Shown piece after piece: positions 19,399 to 36,357 of a stretch of DNA of 64,000 bases. Each line of letters starts with the position of its first letter. Within the stretch, counting starts at the first letter, position 1. Below the pieces are notes generated by a model. It had not been told where the DNA came from. It saw only the letters and a list, made by a program, of their open reading frames with translations, and made no database searches. Origin of the DNA: Pseudomonadota bacterium (GTDB lineage: Bacteria; Pseudomonadota; Alphaproteobacteria; Micavibrionales; UBA2020); contig JAJZVA010000013.1 of assembly GCA_021845905.1 (NCBI GenBank), positions 1 to 64,000 on the forward strand, read 5' to 3'. Both the position numbers and the translations under genes were made by a program.

Positions 19399-19950
19399 TC
19401 AGACCTGCTTGATCTCATGTTCCTTGTGCGCGAGGGCCTCTTCGACCTTCTTGATCCAGCCGTCGGTCATTTTCTGGATCCTGTCTTCGGCTTTTTTGAG
19501 CTCGTCTTCCGGCAGCTTGTTCTTCTTGGCCGTGTCCATGCCCTCGCGGCGGATGTTGCGCACGGCGATCTTGGCCTGTTCGGCGTATTTGGAGGCGACC
19601 TTGGCGAGTTCAAGACGGCGCTCTTCCGTCAGGCCAGGCAGCGGCACGCGGATCAGCGTTCCGGCCGGTTGCGGGTTGAGCCCAAGTCCTGAGGAAGAGA
19701 TCGCTTTTTCAACGGCCTTCGTGTTGCTCGCGTCCCAGACTTGTACGGTCAGCAGACGCGGCTCGGGCGCGCTGACGGTCGCCACCTGATTGATCGGCAT
19801 CTTGCTGCCGTAGACTTCGACGACAATATTGTCGAGCAGATTGGTGGAGGCGCGGCCCGTGCGCAAGCCTTGAAACTCCTTGTGCAAGGCGTCGACGGCA
19901 CCTTGCATGCGGCGTTCATAATCATTGAAATCCATCGTAGCATCAGGCAT
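19399..19950 (-). CDS. frr: Ribosome recycling factor
   Basis: RRF releases ribosomes from mRNA after termination together with EF-G. The 183-residue protein has the two-domain family layout: a three-helix bundle split by a small beta domain. It has the conserved blocks [28 protein letters not shown] and VRNIRREG. Its start overlaps the end of pyrH by 8 nt, and it is part of the rpsB-tsf-pyrH-frr order found across bacteria. Confidence 0.98.
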   Translation of the reverse strand: MPDATMDFNDYERRMQGAVDALHKEFQGLRTGRASTNLLDNIVVEVYGSKMPINQVATVSAPEPRLLTVQVWDASNTKAVEKAISSSGLGLNPQPAGTLIRVPLPGLTEERRLELAKVASKYAEQAKIAVRNIRREGMDTAKKNKLPEDELKKAEDRIQKMTDGWIKKVEEALAHKEHEIKQV

Positions 19951-20680
19951 TTTTGACCTCTTTCTTTTCCATGACGACAGTGCATTCTCCCCGCCCCTGC
20001 ATCAGTTCGGCGAAAGCGCCGGGACGCTTGATGGAGAAGATGATGACGGGGATGTCGTTTTCCCGCGCCAGCGAAATGGCGGCCGCATCCATGACGCCCA
20101 GATCCTTCGAAAGGACGTCCATGTATGTCAGGTTGTCGAACTTCGTCGCCGTCGGCACCTTGACGGGATCGGCAGTATAGACGCCATCGACTTTGGTGCC
20201 CTTGAGCAGCGCGTCGCAGCCCATTTCCGACGCGCGCAACGCCGCCGCCGTGTCCGTCGTAAAGAACGGATTGCCCGTGCCCGCGGCGAATATCACCACG
20301 CGGCCTTTTTCCATGTGGTGCATGGCGCGGCGGCGGATATAAGGTTCGCAGACGGAAGACATCGGGATGGCGGACTGCACGCGGGTGATGACGCCTTGCT
20401 TTTCAAGCGCGTTTTGCAAGGCAAGAGAGTTGATGACCGTCGCCAGCATGCCCATGTAGTCGGCCGCCGCGCGATCCATTCCTTCCGCCGCGCCGGAGAC
20501 GCCGCGGAAGATGTTGCCGCCGCCGACAACGAGACAGACCTCGACGCCGAGGTCGACGACGTCCTTGATGTCGCCGGCGATGCGGTCAACCATGGCGGGT
20601 TCAATGCCGTATTCCCCGGTTCCCATCAGGGCTTCGCCCGATATCTTCAGCAGAACACGCTTGAACCGCGCTTTGGTCAT
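19943..20680 (-). CDS. pyrH: Uridylate kinase
   Basis: PyrH phosphorylates UMP to UDP. It belongs to the amino-acid kinase fold and is unlike eukaryotic UMP kinases. The 245-residue protein starts with [13 protein letters not shown] and has the glycine-rich [10 protein letters not shown], the [17 protein letters not shown] block and the C-terminal [18 protein letters not shown]. It lies between tsf and frr with a 24-nt gap to tsf. Confidence 0.98.
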   Translation of the reverse strand: MTKARFKRVLLKISGEALMGTGEYGIEPAMVDRIAGDIKDVVDLGVEVCLVVGGGNIFRGVSGAAEGMDRAAADYMGMLATVINSLALQNALEKQGVITRVQSAIPMSSVCEPYIRRRAMHHMEKGRVVIFAAGTGNPFFTTDTAAALRASEMGCDALLKGTKVDGVYTADPVKVPTATKFDNLTYMDVLSKDLGVMDAAAISLARENDIPVIIFSIKRPGAFAELMQGRGECTVVMEKKEVKNA

Positions 20681-20704
20681 GTTGGCAACTCCAGTCGTTT
20701 CAGA

Positions 20705-21628
20705 TCACCCCGCCGCCATCTTCGCGACTTCGGAAGCGAAATCATCTTCTTTTTTTTCGACGCCCTCGCCGAGTTCATAACGGATGTAACCGGTGAGCTT
20801 GACGGGCGCGCCGAAGTCCTTGGAAGCCTTTTCAAGAACGGCGGAGATTTTGGTCTGCCCGTCGATGACGAAGACCTGCTCCAGAAGCACGGCTTGCTCG
20901 TAGAACTTGCGCAAGCTGCCCTCGACCATCTTTTCGACGATTTCGGCGGGCTTGCCGCTTTGCTTGGCCTTGTCGGCATAGATGGCGCGTTCGCGCGCGA
21001 CGATGTCCTTGTCGAGCGAAGCGACGTCCAGCGATTCAGGGCGCGTGGCGGCGATGTGCATAGCCAGCTGGCGTCCGAGTTCGTTCAGCTTGTCGGCTGG
21101 CGCGGAGGATTCCAGCCCGACCAGAACGCCGATCTTGCCGAGATTGGGCGCGAGGCTGTTGTGAACGTAGGTTGCGACCACGCCCTGCTTCACCGAGAGT
21201 GCCTTCACGCGACGGAGCGACATGTTCTCGCCGATCGAGGCGATCAGGTCGGTCAGCGTGTCGGCGACCGTCTTGGCGCCGAGGCTCATAGATTTGAGCT
21301 TCTCGACATCGTCGATCTTGTTCTTGAGCGCGAGTTCGGTCACTTTCGCGAGCATGGCCTGGAACTGGTCGTTGCGGGCGACGAAGTCCGTCTCCGCGTT
21401 CAGTTCCACGGCAACGGCGGACGTGCCTTCGGCGGCAACGCCGACAAGGCCGTCAGCCGCGGCGCGGCCGGATTTCTTGGCGGCGGAGGCGAGGCCTTTT
21501 TTGCGCAGATAGTCCATCGCCGCCTCCATATCGCCGTTGTGTTCGGTCAGAGCCTTTTTGCAGTCCATCATGCCCGCGCCGCTTTTTTCACGAAGATCCT
21601 TTACAAGGGATGCTGTGATCTCTGTCAT
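20705..21628 (-). CDS. tsf: Translation elongation factor Ts
   Basis: EF-Ts exchanges GDP for GTP on EF-Tu. The 307-residue protein has the N-terminal UBA-like module (LVKDLREKSGAGMMDCKKAL) and the core signature ELNAETDFVARN. It has two dimerisation-like subdomains as in the longer proteobacterial proteins. It follows rpsB after 21 nt, so it is translated from the same message. Confidence 0.98.
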   Translation of the reverse strand: MTEITASLVKDLREKSGAGMMDCKKALTEHNGDMEAAMDYLRKKGLASAAKKSGRAAADGLVGVAAEGTSAVAVELNAETDFVARNDQFQAMLAKVTELALKNKIDDVEKLKSMSLGAKTVADTLTDLIASIGENMSLRRVKALSVKQGVVATYVHNSLAPNLGKIGVLVGLESSAPADKLNELGRQLAMHIAATRPESLDVASLDKDIVARERAIYADKAKQSGKPAEIVEKMVEGSLRKFYEQAVLLEQVFVIDGQTKISAVLEKASKDFGAPVKLTGYIRYELGEGVEKKEDDFASEVAKMAAG

Positions 21629-21649
21629 TATCTTGTTCCTTTCGAGGTT

Positions 21650-22441
21650 TCAGCCGGCGGCTGCCGTCACTTTGAGTTCTTCCGATTCATCGAGATTTTC
21701 AGCATCGGGATTTTCCGCCGCGCCGATATCGATGCCCGAAGCCGTGACTTCGGCCTGCAGGCCGTCGAGAACCGCTTCCGAGAACAAATCACAGTAAAGG
21801 TTGATGGCGCGGGTCGCGTCGTCGTTGCCTGGGATGGGGAAATCGATGTTGTCGGGATCGCAGTTGGAGTCGACCACCGCGAACACCGGAATGCCCAGCT
21901 TGCGGGCTTCAAGGATGGCGTTGGCTTCCTTGTTGGTGTCGATGACGACCATCGCATCGGGCAGGCCGCCCATTTCCTTGATGCCGCCGAGGGCTTTTTC
22001 AAGCTTGTCTTTTTCGCGGGCAAGGCCGATTTGTTCTTTTTTAGTGAGGCCGTGCTTCACTTCTTCGTCCCCGAGCATTTTCTCGACTTCACGCAGACGC
22101 TTGATCGAGCCGGAGATCGTGCCCCAGTTGGTGAGCATGCCGCCGAGCCAGCGGTAGTTCACGTAGTACTGGCCGCAACGGGCAGCCGTTTCGGCGACTT
22201 TGTCGGCCGCCTGGCGTTTGGTGCCGACAAACAGAACGCGGCCGCCGTTTGCGGCGATGTCGCGCACGCCCTTCAGGGCGCTGTAAAGCATCGGCACGGT
22301 GAGTTCGAGGTTGATGATGTGGACTTTGTTGCGCTCGCCGAAGATGTAAGGTTTCATCTTGGGGTTCCAGCGGCGGGTGTGGTGGCCAAAGTGAACGCCG
22401 GCTTCAAGCAACTGGCGCATCGTGAAAGTAGGCATAGTCAT
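21650..22441 (-). CDS. rpsB: 30S ribosomal protein S2
   Basis: Ribosomal protein S2 binds the 30S body and is needed for S1 recruitment. The conserved N-terminus is [17 protein letters not shown], followed by FVGTKRQA and [11 protein letters not shown]. The ORF track begins at 22528, but those extra 29 residues are leader RNA. The ATG at 22441 has GAAGGA about 9 nt upstream and gives 263 residues ([10 protein letters not shown]). An acidic C-terminal tail ([11 protein letters not shown]) extends beyond the usual core. It is the first gene of the minus-strand run and is probably autoregulated through the leader hairpin. Confidence 0.97.
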   Translation of the reverse strand: MTMPTFTMRQLLEAGVHFGHHTRRWNPKMKPYIFGERNKVHIINLELTVPMLYSALKGVRDIAANGGRVLFVGTKRQAADKVAETAARCGQYYVNYRWLGGMLTNWGTISGSIKRLREVEKMLGDEEVKHGLTKKEQIGLAREKDKLEKALGGIKEMGGLPDAMVVIDTNKEANAILEARKLGIPVFAVVDSNCDPDNIDFPIPGNDDATRAINLYCDLFSEAVLDGLQAEVTASGIDIGAAENPDAENLDESEELKVTAAAG

Positions 22442-22528
22442 AGCGTTTGTATCCTTCTCGGTTATACGTCTGCAAGCCTCTGGTCCCTCTTCAGGACACC
22501 GAAAAACGGCTTGCATGTGAATTAGCAA
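22442..22528 (-). promoter_or_regulatory. Structured rpsB 5' leader
   Basis: The 5' leader contains an 8-bp perfect stem, TGCAAGCC (22471-22478) with GGCTTGCA (22508-22515). An inner GTCC/GGAC hairpin lies between the arms. It sits 15-20 nt upstream of the ribosome-binding site GAAGGA. Autoregulatory S2 leaders are known in Proteobacteria, so feedback by S2 is a reasonable inference. A possible promoter further upstream (TTGCAA 22589-22594, TATAAA as TTTATA on the plus strand at 22568-22573) has only a 15-nt spacer. Confidence 0.5.
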
Positions 22529-22964
22529 TCTTTAAGAACCATTCAAAAAGCCTTGCTTGGCGTTGTTTTTATATGTATTCCCCGGTTTTTGCAAGGAAAA
22601 GCTTGGCTTTTATAGCATTTCATCCGCTTATAAACCGTTAAGTCCAGTCAGAAACAGCAGTTTAATCTTTGTTTTATATTATGTAAATAAAAAAGATTAC
22701 TTTATGCGTCATGTACCAACTTATTAACATATAAGTAAATATAGCCCATAAAAACATCATTACAAAAATATACAAGGAGTCTCGAAATATTTTCCAAGAA
22801 AAGCCGCCACCTTCGCCAAATTGCAAGAAGATCGGCGTGCGAAAGAGCAAGTTGCTTGCGCGCCCAAGGCTGGAAACAGCCCTGAAAGCGGACCGCAGGC
22901 GTACCCCAAACGCCTGTCTTCCTACCCGGATTTCAAAAACTTTTTCAACGATTAAAAATTCGTT
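22529..22964. other. Intergenic region between rpsB and allA, with a coding-like remnant
   Basis: The right part (22800-22957) reads openly on the plus strand in a frame that looks like a protein C-terminus (FAKLQEDRRAKEQV to PDFKNFFND, then TAA). An AAGGAG is present at 22774-22779. No ATG, GTG or TTG follows that AAGGAG at normal distance in this frame. It may be a decayed gene or a short gene with a frameshift or rare start. The left part holds the AT-rich rpsB promoter. Confidence 0.35.
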
Positions 22965-23459
22965 TCAGTAATCTATCCGCGTGTTTTCAACCGCGACCTC
23001 GTCGCAGTTGTCATCCGGCGCGTAGCGATCGATGACTAGAAAATCCGAAACGCTGTCGAGCGCGAGGCTGTAATGGTGCCATGTGCCCGCATGATAATTG
23101 ACGCCCTGGTCCTGCGCGGCCAGAAACGCCCTGATATTGTCCGGATTAAAATCCCCCTTCGGCGCGACGACGACCATATAAGGCCGACCGCTCAGAGGAT
23201 AAAACGCCTGACTTGAAAGCGGATGCCGCTCCATGATTTTAATCTCGATCGGGCGCGGCACAGGCGTGGAGCGGAAAATGCTGACGATCGGCCTGCCTTC
23301 CCTCGCCGTCAGGTCCAGTTTCGCCAGATCGTGAAAACGCACGGTATTGCCGTAGTTGATGTCGCGTTTTTGCTGCGCCGCCGCAGAAGAGATCACATCT
23401 CCAAAGGGCGCGAAGGCGGCGGCGGTCAGCGGTTCGGGTTTTAAAACGCGTTGCTTCAT
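22965..23459 (-). CDS. allA: Ureidoglycolate lyase
   Basis: AllA cleaves ureidoglycolate to glyoxylate and urea, the last ureide step of purine breakdown. The 164-residue protein matches the family from end to end: PEPLTAAAFAPFGDVI at the start, the core MERHPLSSQAFYPL, PYMVVVAP, and the metal-site block GVNYHAGTWHH. It is divergent from the allantoicase gene with 37 nt between the start codons, so one short promoter region serves both. The two enzymes catalyse consecutive reactions. Upstream pathway genes (urate oxidase, allantoinase) are not in the window. Confidence 0.93.
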   Translation of the reverse strand: MKQRVLKPEPLTAAAFAPFGDVISSAAAQQKRDINYGNTVRFHDLAKLDLTAREGRPIVSIFRSTPVPRPIEIKIMERHPLSSQAFYPLSGRPYMVVVAPKGDFNPDNIRAFLAAQDQGVNYHAGTWHHYSLALDSVSDFLVIDRYAPDDNCDEVAVENTRIDY

Positions 23460-23496
23460 GTTAGGCTATTTTACGCTTCAACAAGAAAGAAAATCA

Positions 23497-24555
23497 ATGC
23501 AAACCGCTCTCCCCGCGATCCTGATCTCTTACTCCGATTCCGCCTTCACCAACCCGCACGAAGTCGTCCTGCCGGACGAGCCGAAAGACTGCCGCGGCGA
23601 CTTCACCCACATGGGCGCGAAATACTGGGGCTTCGAATCGCAACGCCACAAGGCCACTTCGGTTCTGGCCGATGAACAGGCTTTTTCTTACGATCATGAC
23701 GCGCACGGCTGGCTTTTGATCGGCCTGAAAGAACGCGCGGAAATCGACCGCCTCACCATCAGCACGAAATGGTACACGGCCAATCAGGTGCGCGCCGTTT
23801 CCGTCTTTTTGAAGGACGGCATGACGGGAAAGAAAACGCAAGTACTGAACCGCGCGCCGCTCGCGCCGGACAGCGACCATGAATTTAAAATTCCCCCGAC
23901 CGTCGCCACGGAATGCTATGTCGAATGCTACTACGAAGGCGGCATCTCGCGCATCAACCTGTTCGGCGCGAAAACACCGGAGCAGCCGCCGACGTACAAA
24001 AGCCTCCTCGAAGGCGCGGAAATATCGCACATTTCCAACGCGCACTACGGCAATCCGGCGATGGCTGTCTCAGGCAATCGCGGAGAAATGCATATGCGCG
24101 GCTGGGAATCGGCGCGCACCGGTTGCGGCGAGCGGGCGTTGTTCCATTTAAAGAAACCCGCCCTCATCGAAGAAATCGTCGTGGATACTTACCTGCACCG
24201 CCTCAACGCGCCGCTCACCAGCCATGTTTTCGGCGTCAATGGTTTCGAAGAAGCGCATATGGCCGCTTTGCCGCGCTGGAAAATCGTCACACAGGCGGGC
24301 AAGGAGATCATCCCCGATGATTTTCAAACCTTCATGCTGGAGCAAAAGTATCTGCCGGAAAAAAAATTCAAGATAAAGCTGCATCTGCCGGAGAAAAGCC
24401 CGTGGCAACCCATCCTGCCGTTCGCGCCGCTCGCACCGGACACGTTTCATCGCTTCCATACGCTCGAAAAGCACGCGCCGGTCACGCATGTGCTGTACAT
24501 GCACTATCCGCACGGCGGCATACACGGACTGAAAGTTCTCGGCACGGAAGTTTGA
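23497..24555 (+). CDS. alc: Allantoicase
   Basis: Allantoicase hydrolyses allantoate to ureidoglycolate and urea. The protein has two homologous beta-sandwich halves. The first contains FTHMGAKYWGFESQRHK and YYEGGISRINLFG. The second contains MRGWESARTG, IEEIVVDTYLHRLNAP and the C-terminal PVTHVLYMHYPHGGIHGLKVLG. The pair of GGI repeats shows the internal duplication. The ORF track starts at 23356, inside the divergent allA gene. The ATG at 23497 (MQTALPAIL) gives 352 residues, a normal length. The second half lacks the exact GHDW-like block common in fungal enzymes (TGCGERALFHL here). Confidence 0.9.
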   Translation: MQTALPAILISYSDSAFTNPHEVVLPDEPKDCRGDFTHMGAKYWGFESQRHKATSVLADEQAFSYDHDAHGWLLIGLKERAEIDRLTISTKWYTANQVRAVSVFLKDGMTGKKTQVLNRAPLAPDSDHEFKIPPTVATECYVECYYEGGISRINLFGAKTPEQPPTYKSLLEGAEISHISNAHYGNPAMAVSGNRGEMHMRGWESARTGCGERALFHLKKPALIEEIVVDTYLHRLNAPLTSHVFGVNGFEEAHMAALPRWKIVTQAGKEIIPDDFQTFMLEQKYLPEKKFKIKLHLPEKSPWQPILPFAPLAPDTFHRFHTLEKHAPVTHVLYMHYPHGGIHGLKVLGTEV

Positions 24556-24558
24556 AGT

Positions 24559-24933
24559 TTATTTTTTAGCAGGCGTTTTTTGCGGCGTGGAAGCAACCGG
24601 CGCGACGACCGGCTTCGAAGCGACAGGAGGCGCGACTTCTTGCAGCACTTTTCCCGCGTTGCCTGTCGCTACCGGAGCTCCATGCTCGCAGGCATCGAGA
24701 GCCATTGCCGTCGACGCTGCCTGCACGCAGGATTTTTCAATGCTCAGGCGGAAGATGGTATCCTTGACGTGCTGAACAAGCGCGGCCTTGCGCACGGCGA
24801 AATTCTCGTTCGACGTCTCCGGAATACCCTTGGCCAGCGGCGGCTGTTTTTCAAGATGAACCGCCGCAAAAGAAGAAGACGCCACGGTGAAGCACAACAT
24901 GCCCGTCACAACGATAAGAATCCGTTTCATCAT
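24559..24933 (-). CDS. Small exported protein of unknown function
   Basis: I do not recognise a family. From ATG 24933, with AGGAG 7 nt upstream, the protein has 124 residues. It begins with MMKRILIVV, a clear signal peptide ending near SSSFAAVHL. The mature part has two Cys (KSCVQAAS and DACEHGAP) about 16 residues apart, perhaps a disulfide. It ends in a Pro/Ala/Val-rich tail (APPVASKPVVAP, then TPAKK). The longer ORF start at 24981 would place residues before the signal and is unlikely. It converges on alc with 3 nt between stops. Confidence 0.6.
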   Translation of the reverse strand: MMKRILIVVTGMLCFTVASSSFAAVHLEKQPPLAKGIPETSNENFAVRKAALVQHVKDTIFRLSIEKSCVQAASTAMALDACEHGAPVATGNAGKVLQEVAPPVASKPVVAPVASTPQKTPAKK

Positions 24934-25033
24934 CAATATGCTCCTGCCTCTATTCAAATGCGCATACATTATAGCCTTCAATCGGCTAAAAATTTAATAG
25001 AAAAGCACATTGACATATTTTTAAACCGATAAA

Positions 25034-25070
25034 CCGCGGGACACGACCCTTAAAAGATCGCGCCCCGCGG
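25034..25070 (-). terminator. Intrinsic terminator of the rpl-rpoBC operon
   Basis: Downstream of the rpoC stop, the minus-strand transcript can form a 15-bp stem. CCGCGGGGCGCGATC pairs with GGTCGTGTCCCGCGG, including a few G-U pairs, around a 7-nt loop. A short T-rich stretch (TTTAT) follows. This is the strongest terminator-like hairpin in the window. Confidence 0.8.
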
Positions 25071-25096
25071 GATATTTCAGATTTTGCCGGAGAGAC

Positions 25097-29326
<4,230 letters not shown>

Positions 29327-29346
29327 TGTATGTTTTCTCCCGCTTC

Positions 29347-33573
<4,227 letters not shown>

Positions 33574-33741
33574 TTGCTCGTCCTTAATGTCGTCGTTCCA
33601 CACACACCGAAGGGGTTACCTTCGCAACGAAAGCCCGATACCAATGCACCCGAATATCGCGGCTTTTAAATCTCTGAAGTTCGTCTCGTTCCGGTAGTTC
33701 CAAAGTTCTATAGTCTTTGCAGTCCAAAACAACAGAAAGGG

Positions 33742-33767
33742 GCGATGGGAATTTCTCCCCATCGCCG
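33742..33767 (-). terminator. Attenuator-like hairpin between rplL and rpoB
   Basis: A 9-bp GC-rich stem GGCGATGGG / CCCATCGCC with an 8-nt loop lies about 22 nt after the rplL stop. On the transcribed strand it is followed by the T-rich CCTTTCTGTTGTTTTGG. In E. coli a partial terminator at the same place lowers rpoBC relative to rplJL transcription. I infer the same function here. Confidence 0.55.
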
Positions 33768-33789
33768 GCCTTTTTGTTGCAAGCAGAAG

Positions 33790-34164
33790 TTACTTGAGCT
33801 CGACTTTGGCGCCGGCAGCTTCAAGCTTCTTCTTCATTTCTTCGGCTTCAGCCTTCGGCACGGCGGCCTTCAGCGGCTTCGGCGCGCCTTCGACCAGGTC
33901 CTTGGCTTCCTTCAGGCCGAGACCGGTGATGGTGCGGACTTCCTTAATGACTTCGATCTTCTTGTCGCCGGCGGCGGCAAGGATGACGTCAAATTCGGTC
34001 TTGGCTTCGGCAGCCGGAGCGGTAGCGCCGCCGGCAGCGGCAACAGCCACCGGAGCGGCGGCGGAAACGCCCCACTTTTCTTCCAGAAGCTTCGAGAGTT
34101 CAGCCGCTTCAAGGACGGTCAGGGCCGACAGGTCGTCGACGATTTTTGCGAGGTTAGCAGACAT
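33790..34164 (-). CDS. rplL: 50S ribosomal protein L7/L12
   Basis: L7/L12 forms the flexible ribosomal stalk that recruits translation GTPases. The 124-residue protein has the N-terminal dimerisation helix pair ([28 protein letters not shown]). An Ala/Pro-rich hinge follows (about 35-52), then the C-terminal domain with [20 protein letters not shown] and [19 protein letters not shown]. It follows rplJ after 30 nt. Confidence 0.99.
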   Translation of the reverse strand: MSANLAKIVDDLSALTVLEAAELSKLLEEKWGVSAAAPVAVAAAGGATAPAAEAKTEFDVILAAAGDKKIEVIKEVRTITGLGLKEAKDLVEGAPKPLKAAVPKAEAEEMKKKLEAAGAKVELK

Positions 34165-34194
34165 TGTTAGTTCTCCTTAAGGTTAACGGTTTGG

Positions 34195-34701
34195 TTATTT
34201 TTGCGAGTATGCCGAGATGACACGGGCCACTTGCGAGGCCGGCGCGGCGGCGAGTACGGCAAGGCGCTGTGCGGGCGTTTGTATCATGCCCACCAGTTTT
34301 GCGCGCAGTTCGTCGAGCGACGGAAGTTTCGACAAGGATTCAACGCCGGAAACGTCGAGCATTTTGTCCCCGAGGGCGCCGCCGATGATGACGAGCTTTT
34401 CATTGTCCTTCGAGAAGTTGTACGCGACTTTGGACGCGGCGACCGGGTCTTTCGAAGTAGCGAGGCCGACGGGTCCTTTCAGCATTGGGCCGATGCCTTC
34501 ATAGCGCGTGCCCTTGAGCGCCCGCAAAGCGAGGCGGTTCTTGGACACTTTGTAGCTGACGCCTTCAGCACGCATCTTTACGCGGAGTTCGGTGACTTGC
34601 GCCGCCGTCAGCCCGTCATTGCGGGTAACGACGATGGTCTCGACCTCCTCGAAAGTTGTGTGCAGCTCATCGACAGCCGCTGCTTTTTGTGCACGATCCA
34701 C
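34195..34701 (-). CDS. rplJ: 50S ribosomal protein L10
   Basis: L10 anchors the L12 stalk to 23S rRNA. The 168-residue protein has the RNA-binding N-terminal domain (MDRAQKAAAVDELHTTFEE, VSKNRLALRALKGT, LKGPVGLATSKDP). Its C-terminal helix binds L12 dimers (MIQTPAQRLAVLAAAPASQVARVISAY). A 274-nt leader upstream is consistent with L10/L12 feedback control. Confidence 0.98.
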   Translation of the reverse strand: MDRAQKAAAVDELHTTFEEVETIVVTRNDGLTAAQVTELRVKMRAEGVSYKVSKNRLALRALKGTRYEGIGPMLKGPVGLATSKDPVAASKVAYNFSKDNEKLVIIGGALGDKMLDVSGVESLSKLPSLDELRAKLVGMIQTPAQRLAVLAAAPASQVARVISAYSQK

Positions 34702-34975
34702 GGATATCTCCGTTCTTTTCTAGTTATGGCGGGCTTTCCTTTTGAGGGGATCGCCCAACCGGGTTGCACTTTGGATAACCGGTATCCTGATTATCCGTTT
34801 CGTCCCATCCCGAAGTTCAAGCCATAAAGCGATACTTTTGCACGTGCGACATGCTCAGTCTGCTATAAACTCTACAACCTCGTCTGTACCGGCCTTTCGT
34901 TTACGCCCCCTTAGTTCGGAGGAACCAGTAGTCTCGGACAGGGTTTTCCGAAGGTTCCCCTTCGAAAAATTCTAT
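34702..34975 (-). promoter_or_regulatory. L10 leader region (rplJ 5' UTR)
   Basis: The 274-nt gap between rplA and rplJ is much longer than any other gap in this operon except the rplL-rpoB gap. It is GC-balanced and structured. The block TCCGAGACTACTGG near 34928-34941 (minus strand) resembles the kink-turn part of L10 leaders that bind L10-(L12). Right after the rplA stop a short stem CGAAGG / CCTTCG closes a GGAA (GNRA) tetraloop at 34950-34965. The leader call comes from position and these motifs. Confidence 0.6.
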
Positions 34976-35716
34976 TTAGGCCGCCTTGCCCAAACTGGAC
35001 AGCTCCAGCTTGACGCCCGGGCCCATGGTCGAGGACAAGGACGCCTTTTTGAAGTAGTTGCCCTTGGTTCCCGACGGCTTCGCCTTCAATATCGCTTCGT
35101 AAAGAGCGCGGATATTTTCAACGAGTTTCTTTTCATCGAAGCTGGCCTTGCCCACGCCGACGTGGACGATGCCCGCCTTTTCAGCGCGGAATTCGACCGA
35201 CCCGCCCTTCGCGCCCTTGACCGCGCCGGTGACGTCCATCGTCACGGTGCCGAGTTTCGGGTTGGGCATCAGCCCCTTCGGGCCGAGGATCTGACCGAGA
35301 CGGCCGACAAGCGGCATCATGTCCGGCGTGGCGATGCAACGGTCGAAATTGATTTCGCCCTTCTGCACTTGCGCGGCGAGATCTTCATCGCCGACAACGT
35401 CCGCGCCGGCTTTTTTCGCTTCCTCGGCTTTCGGGCCCTTGGCGAACACGGCGACGCGCACGGTCTTGCCCGTGCCGTTCGGCAGGGAGCACATGCCGCG
35501 GACGTTCTGGTCCGTCTGCTTGGTGTCGATGCCGAGCGCGATGGCGATTTCGATGGTTTCATCGAACTTCGCGGTGGCGTTCTGCTTGATGAATTTCACA
35601 GCGTCTTCCAGACCCCAGACCTTGGCGCGGTCCTGCTCCGTGCGTGTGGCGCGCAGGCGTTTCGCGAAGCGTGATTTTTCAGCTGTTTTCTTGGCGGATT
35701 TTTTCTTCTCGGTCAT
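34976..35716 (-). CDS. rplA: 50S ribosomal protein L1
   Basis: L1 binds the mobile L1 stalk of 23S rRNA and often represses its own operon. The 246-residue protein has a Lys-rich N-terminal extension ([20 protein letters not shown]). The family core follows: [38 protein letters not shown], and the C-terminal [14 protein letters not shown] and [17 protein letters not shown]. Only 3 nt separate it from rplK. Confidence 0.98.
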   Translation of the reverse strand: MTEKKKSAKKTAEKSRFAKRLRATRTEQDRAKVWGLEDAVKFIKQNATAKFDETIEIAIALGIDTKQTDQNVRGMCSLPNGTGKTVRVAVFAKGPKAEEAKKAGADVVGDEDLAAQVQKGEINFDRCIATPDMMPLVGRLGQILGPKGLMPNPKLGTVTMDVTGAVKGAKGGSVEFRAEKAGIVHVGVGKASFDEKKLVENIRALYEAILKAKPSGTKGNYFKKASLSSTMGPGVKLELSSLGKAA

Positions 35717-35719
35717 GGC

Positions 35720-36151
35720 TTAGCCCTCCACCGCAATGCCCATCGAGCGTGCAGTGCCGGCGATGCTCTTCATCGCGGCTTCGACGCTGGCGGCGTTCAT
35801 GTCTTGCAATTTCGCTTCGGCGATCTCGCGCAGTTGCTTTTGCGTGATCTTGCCGATGGTATCCGTCTTGCCGGACGTGCCCGAACCTTTTTCGAGCTTG
35901 GCCGCCTTGACGAGATAGTAGCTGGCGGGCGGGGTTTTCATCACGAACGTGAACGAGCGGTCCTGATAAACCGTGATCACGCAGGGAATGGGCATGCCCG
36001 CTTCCATCTTTTGCGTCTGGGCGTTGAAGCCCTTGCAGAATTCCATGATATTGACGCCGGCCTGGCCGAGCGCCGGGCCGATCGGCGGCGAAGGGTTCGC
36101 CTTGCCGGCCGGAACGACCAGCTTGATATAACCTTGTACTTTCTTTGCCAT
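35720..36151 (-). CDS. rplK: 50S ribosomal protein L11
   Basis: L11 binds the GTPase-associated centre of 23S rRNA. The ATG at 36151 ([11 protein letters not shown]) has AGGAG 7 nt upstream and gives 143 residues, the normal length. The ORF track start at 36217 adds 22 leader codons. Conserved blocks are [28 protein letters not shown] and [13 protein letters not shown]. It is the first gene of the ribosomal/polymerase cluster here. secE and nusG, the usual upstream neighbours, are absent. Confidence 0.98.
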   Translation of the reverse strand: MAKKVQGYIKLVVPAGKANPSPPIGPALGQAGVNIMEFCKGFNAQTQKMEAGMPIPCVITVYQDRSFTFVMKTPPASYYLVKAAKLEKGSGTSGKTDTIGKITQKQLREIAEAKLQDMNAASVEAAMKSIAGTARSMGIAVEG

Positions 36152-36252
36152 TTCTGACTCCTGATAAATAGAGTTTTGTGGTGCGACTTTGCGATGGTCT
36201 TGGGCATCGTCTCCCACAGCTAACGCCCGGGCCTTAAGCCTGAGCGCGCGTC

Positions 36253-36280
36253 AATATATCGTCATTTCAAAGGAATGCAA
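36253..36280 (-). promoter_or_regulatory. Predicted sigma-70 promoter of rplK operon
   Basis: On the minus strand TTGCAT (plus-strand 36275-36280) and TATATT (36253-36258) are separated by 16 nt. They lie about 100 nt before the rplK start codon. The surrounding DNA is AT-rich upstream and GC-rich downstream, as expected for a strong ribosomal promoter. Confidence 0.45.
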
Positions 36281-36357
36281 GAGAATAATGTAATTTTATT
36301 GAAAAGAAATTTATAGCAGGCCGTCACCCAGGTTATAAATTTACATAACAATCAAAA

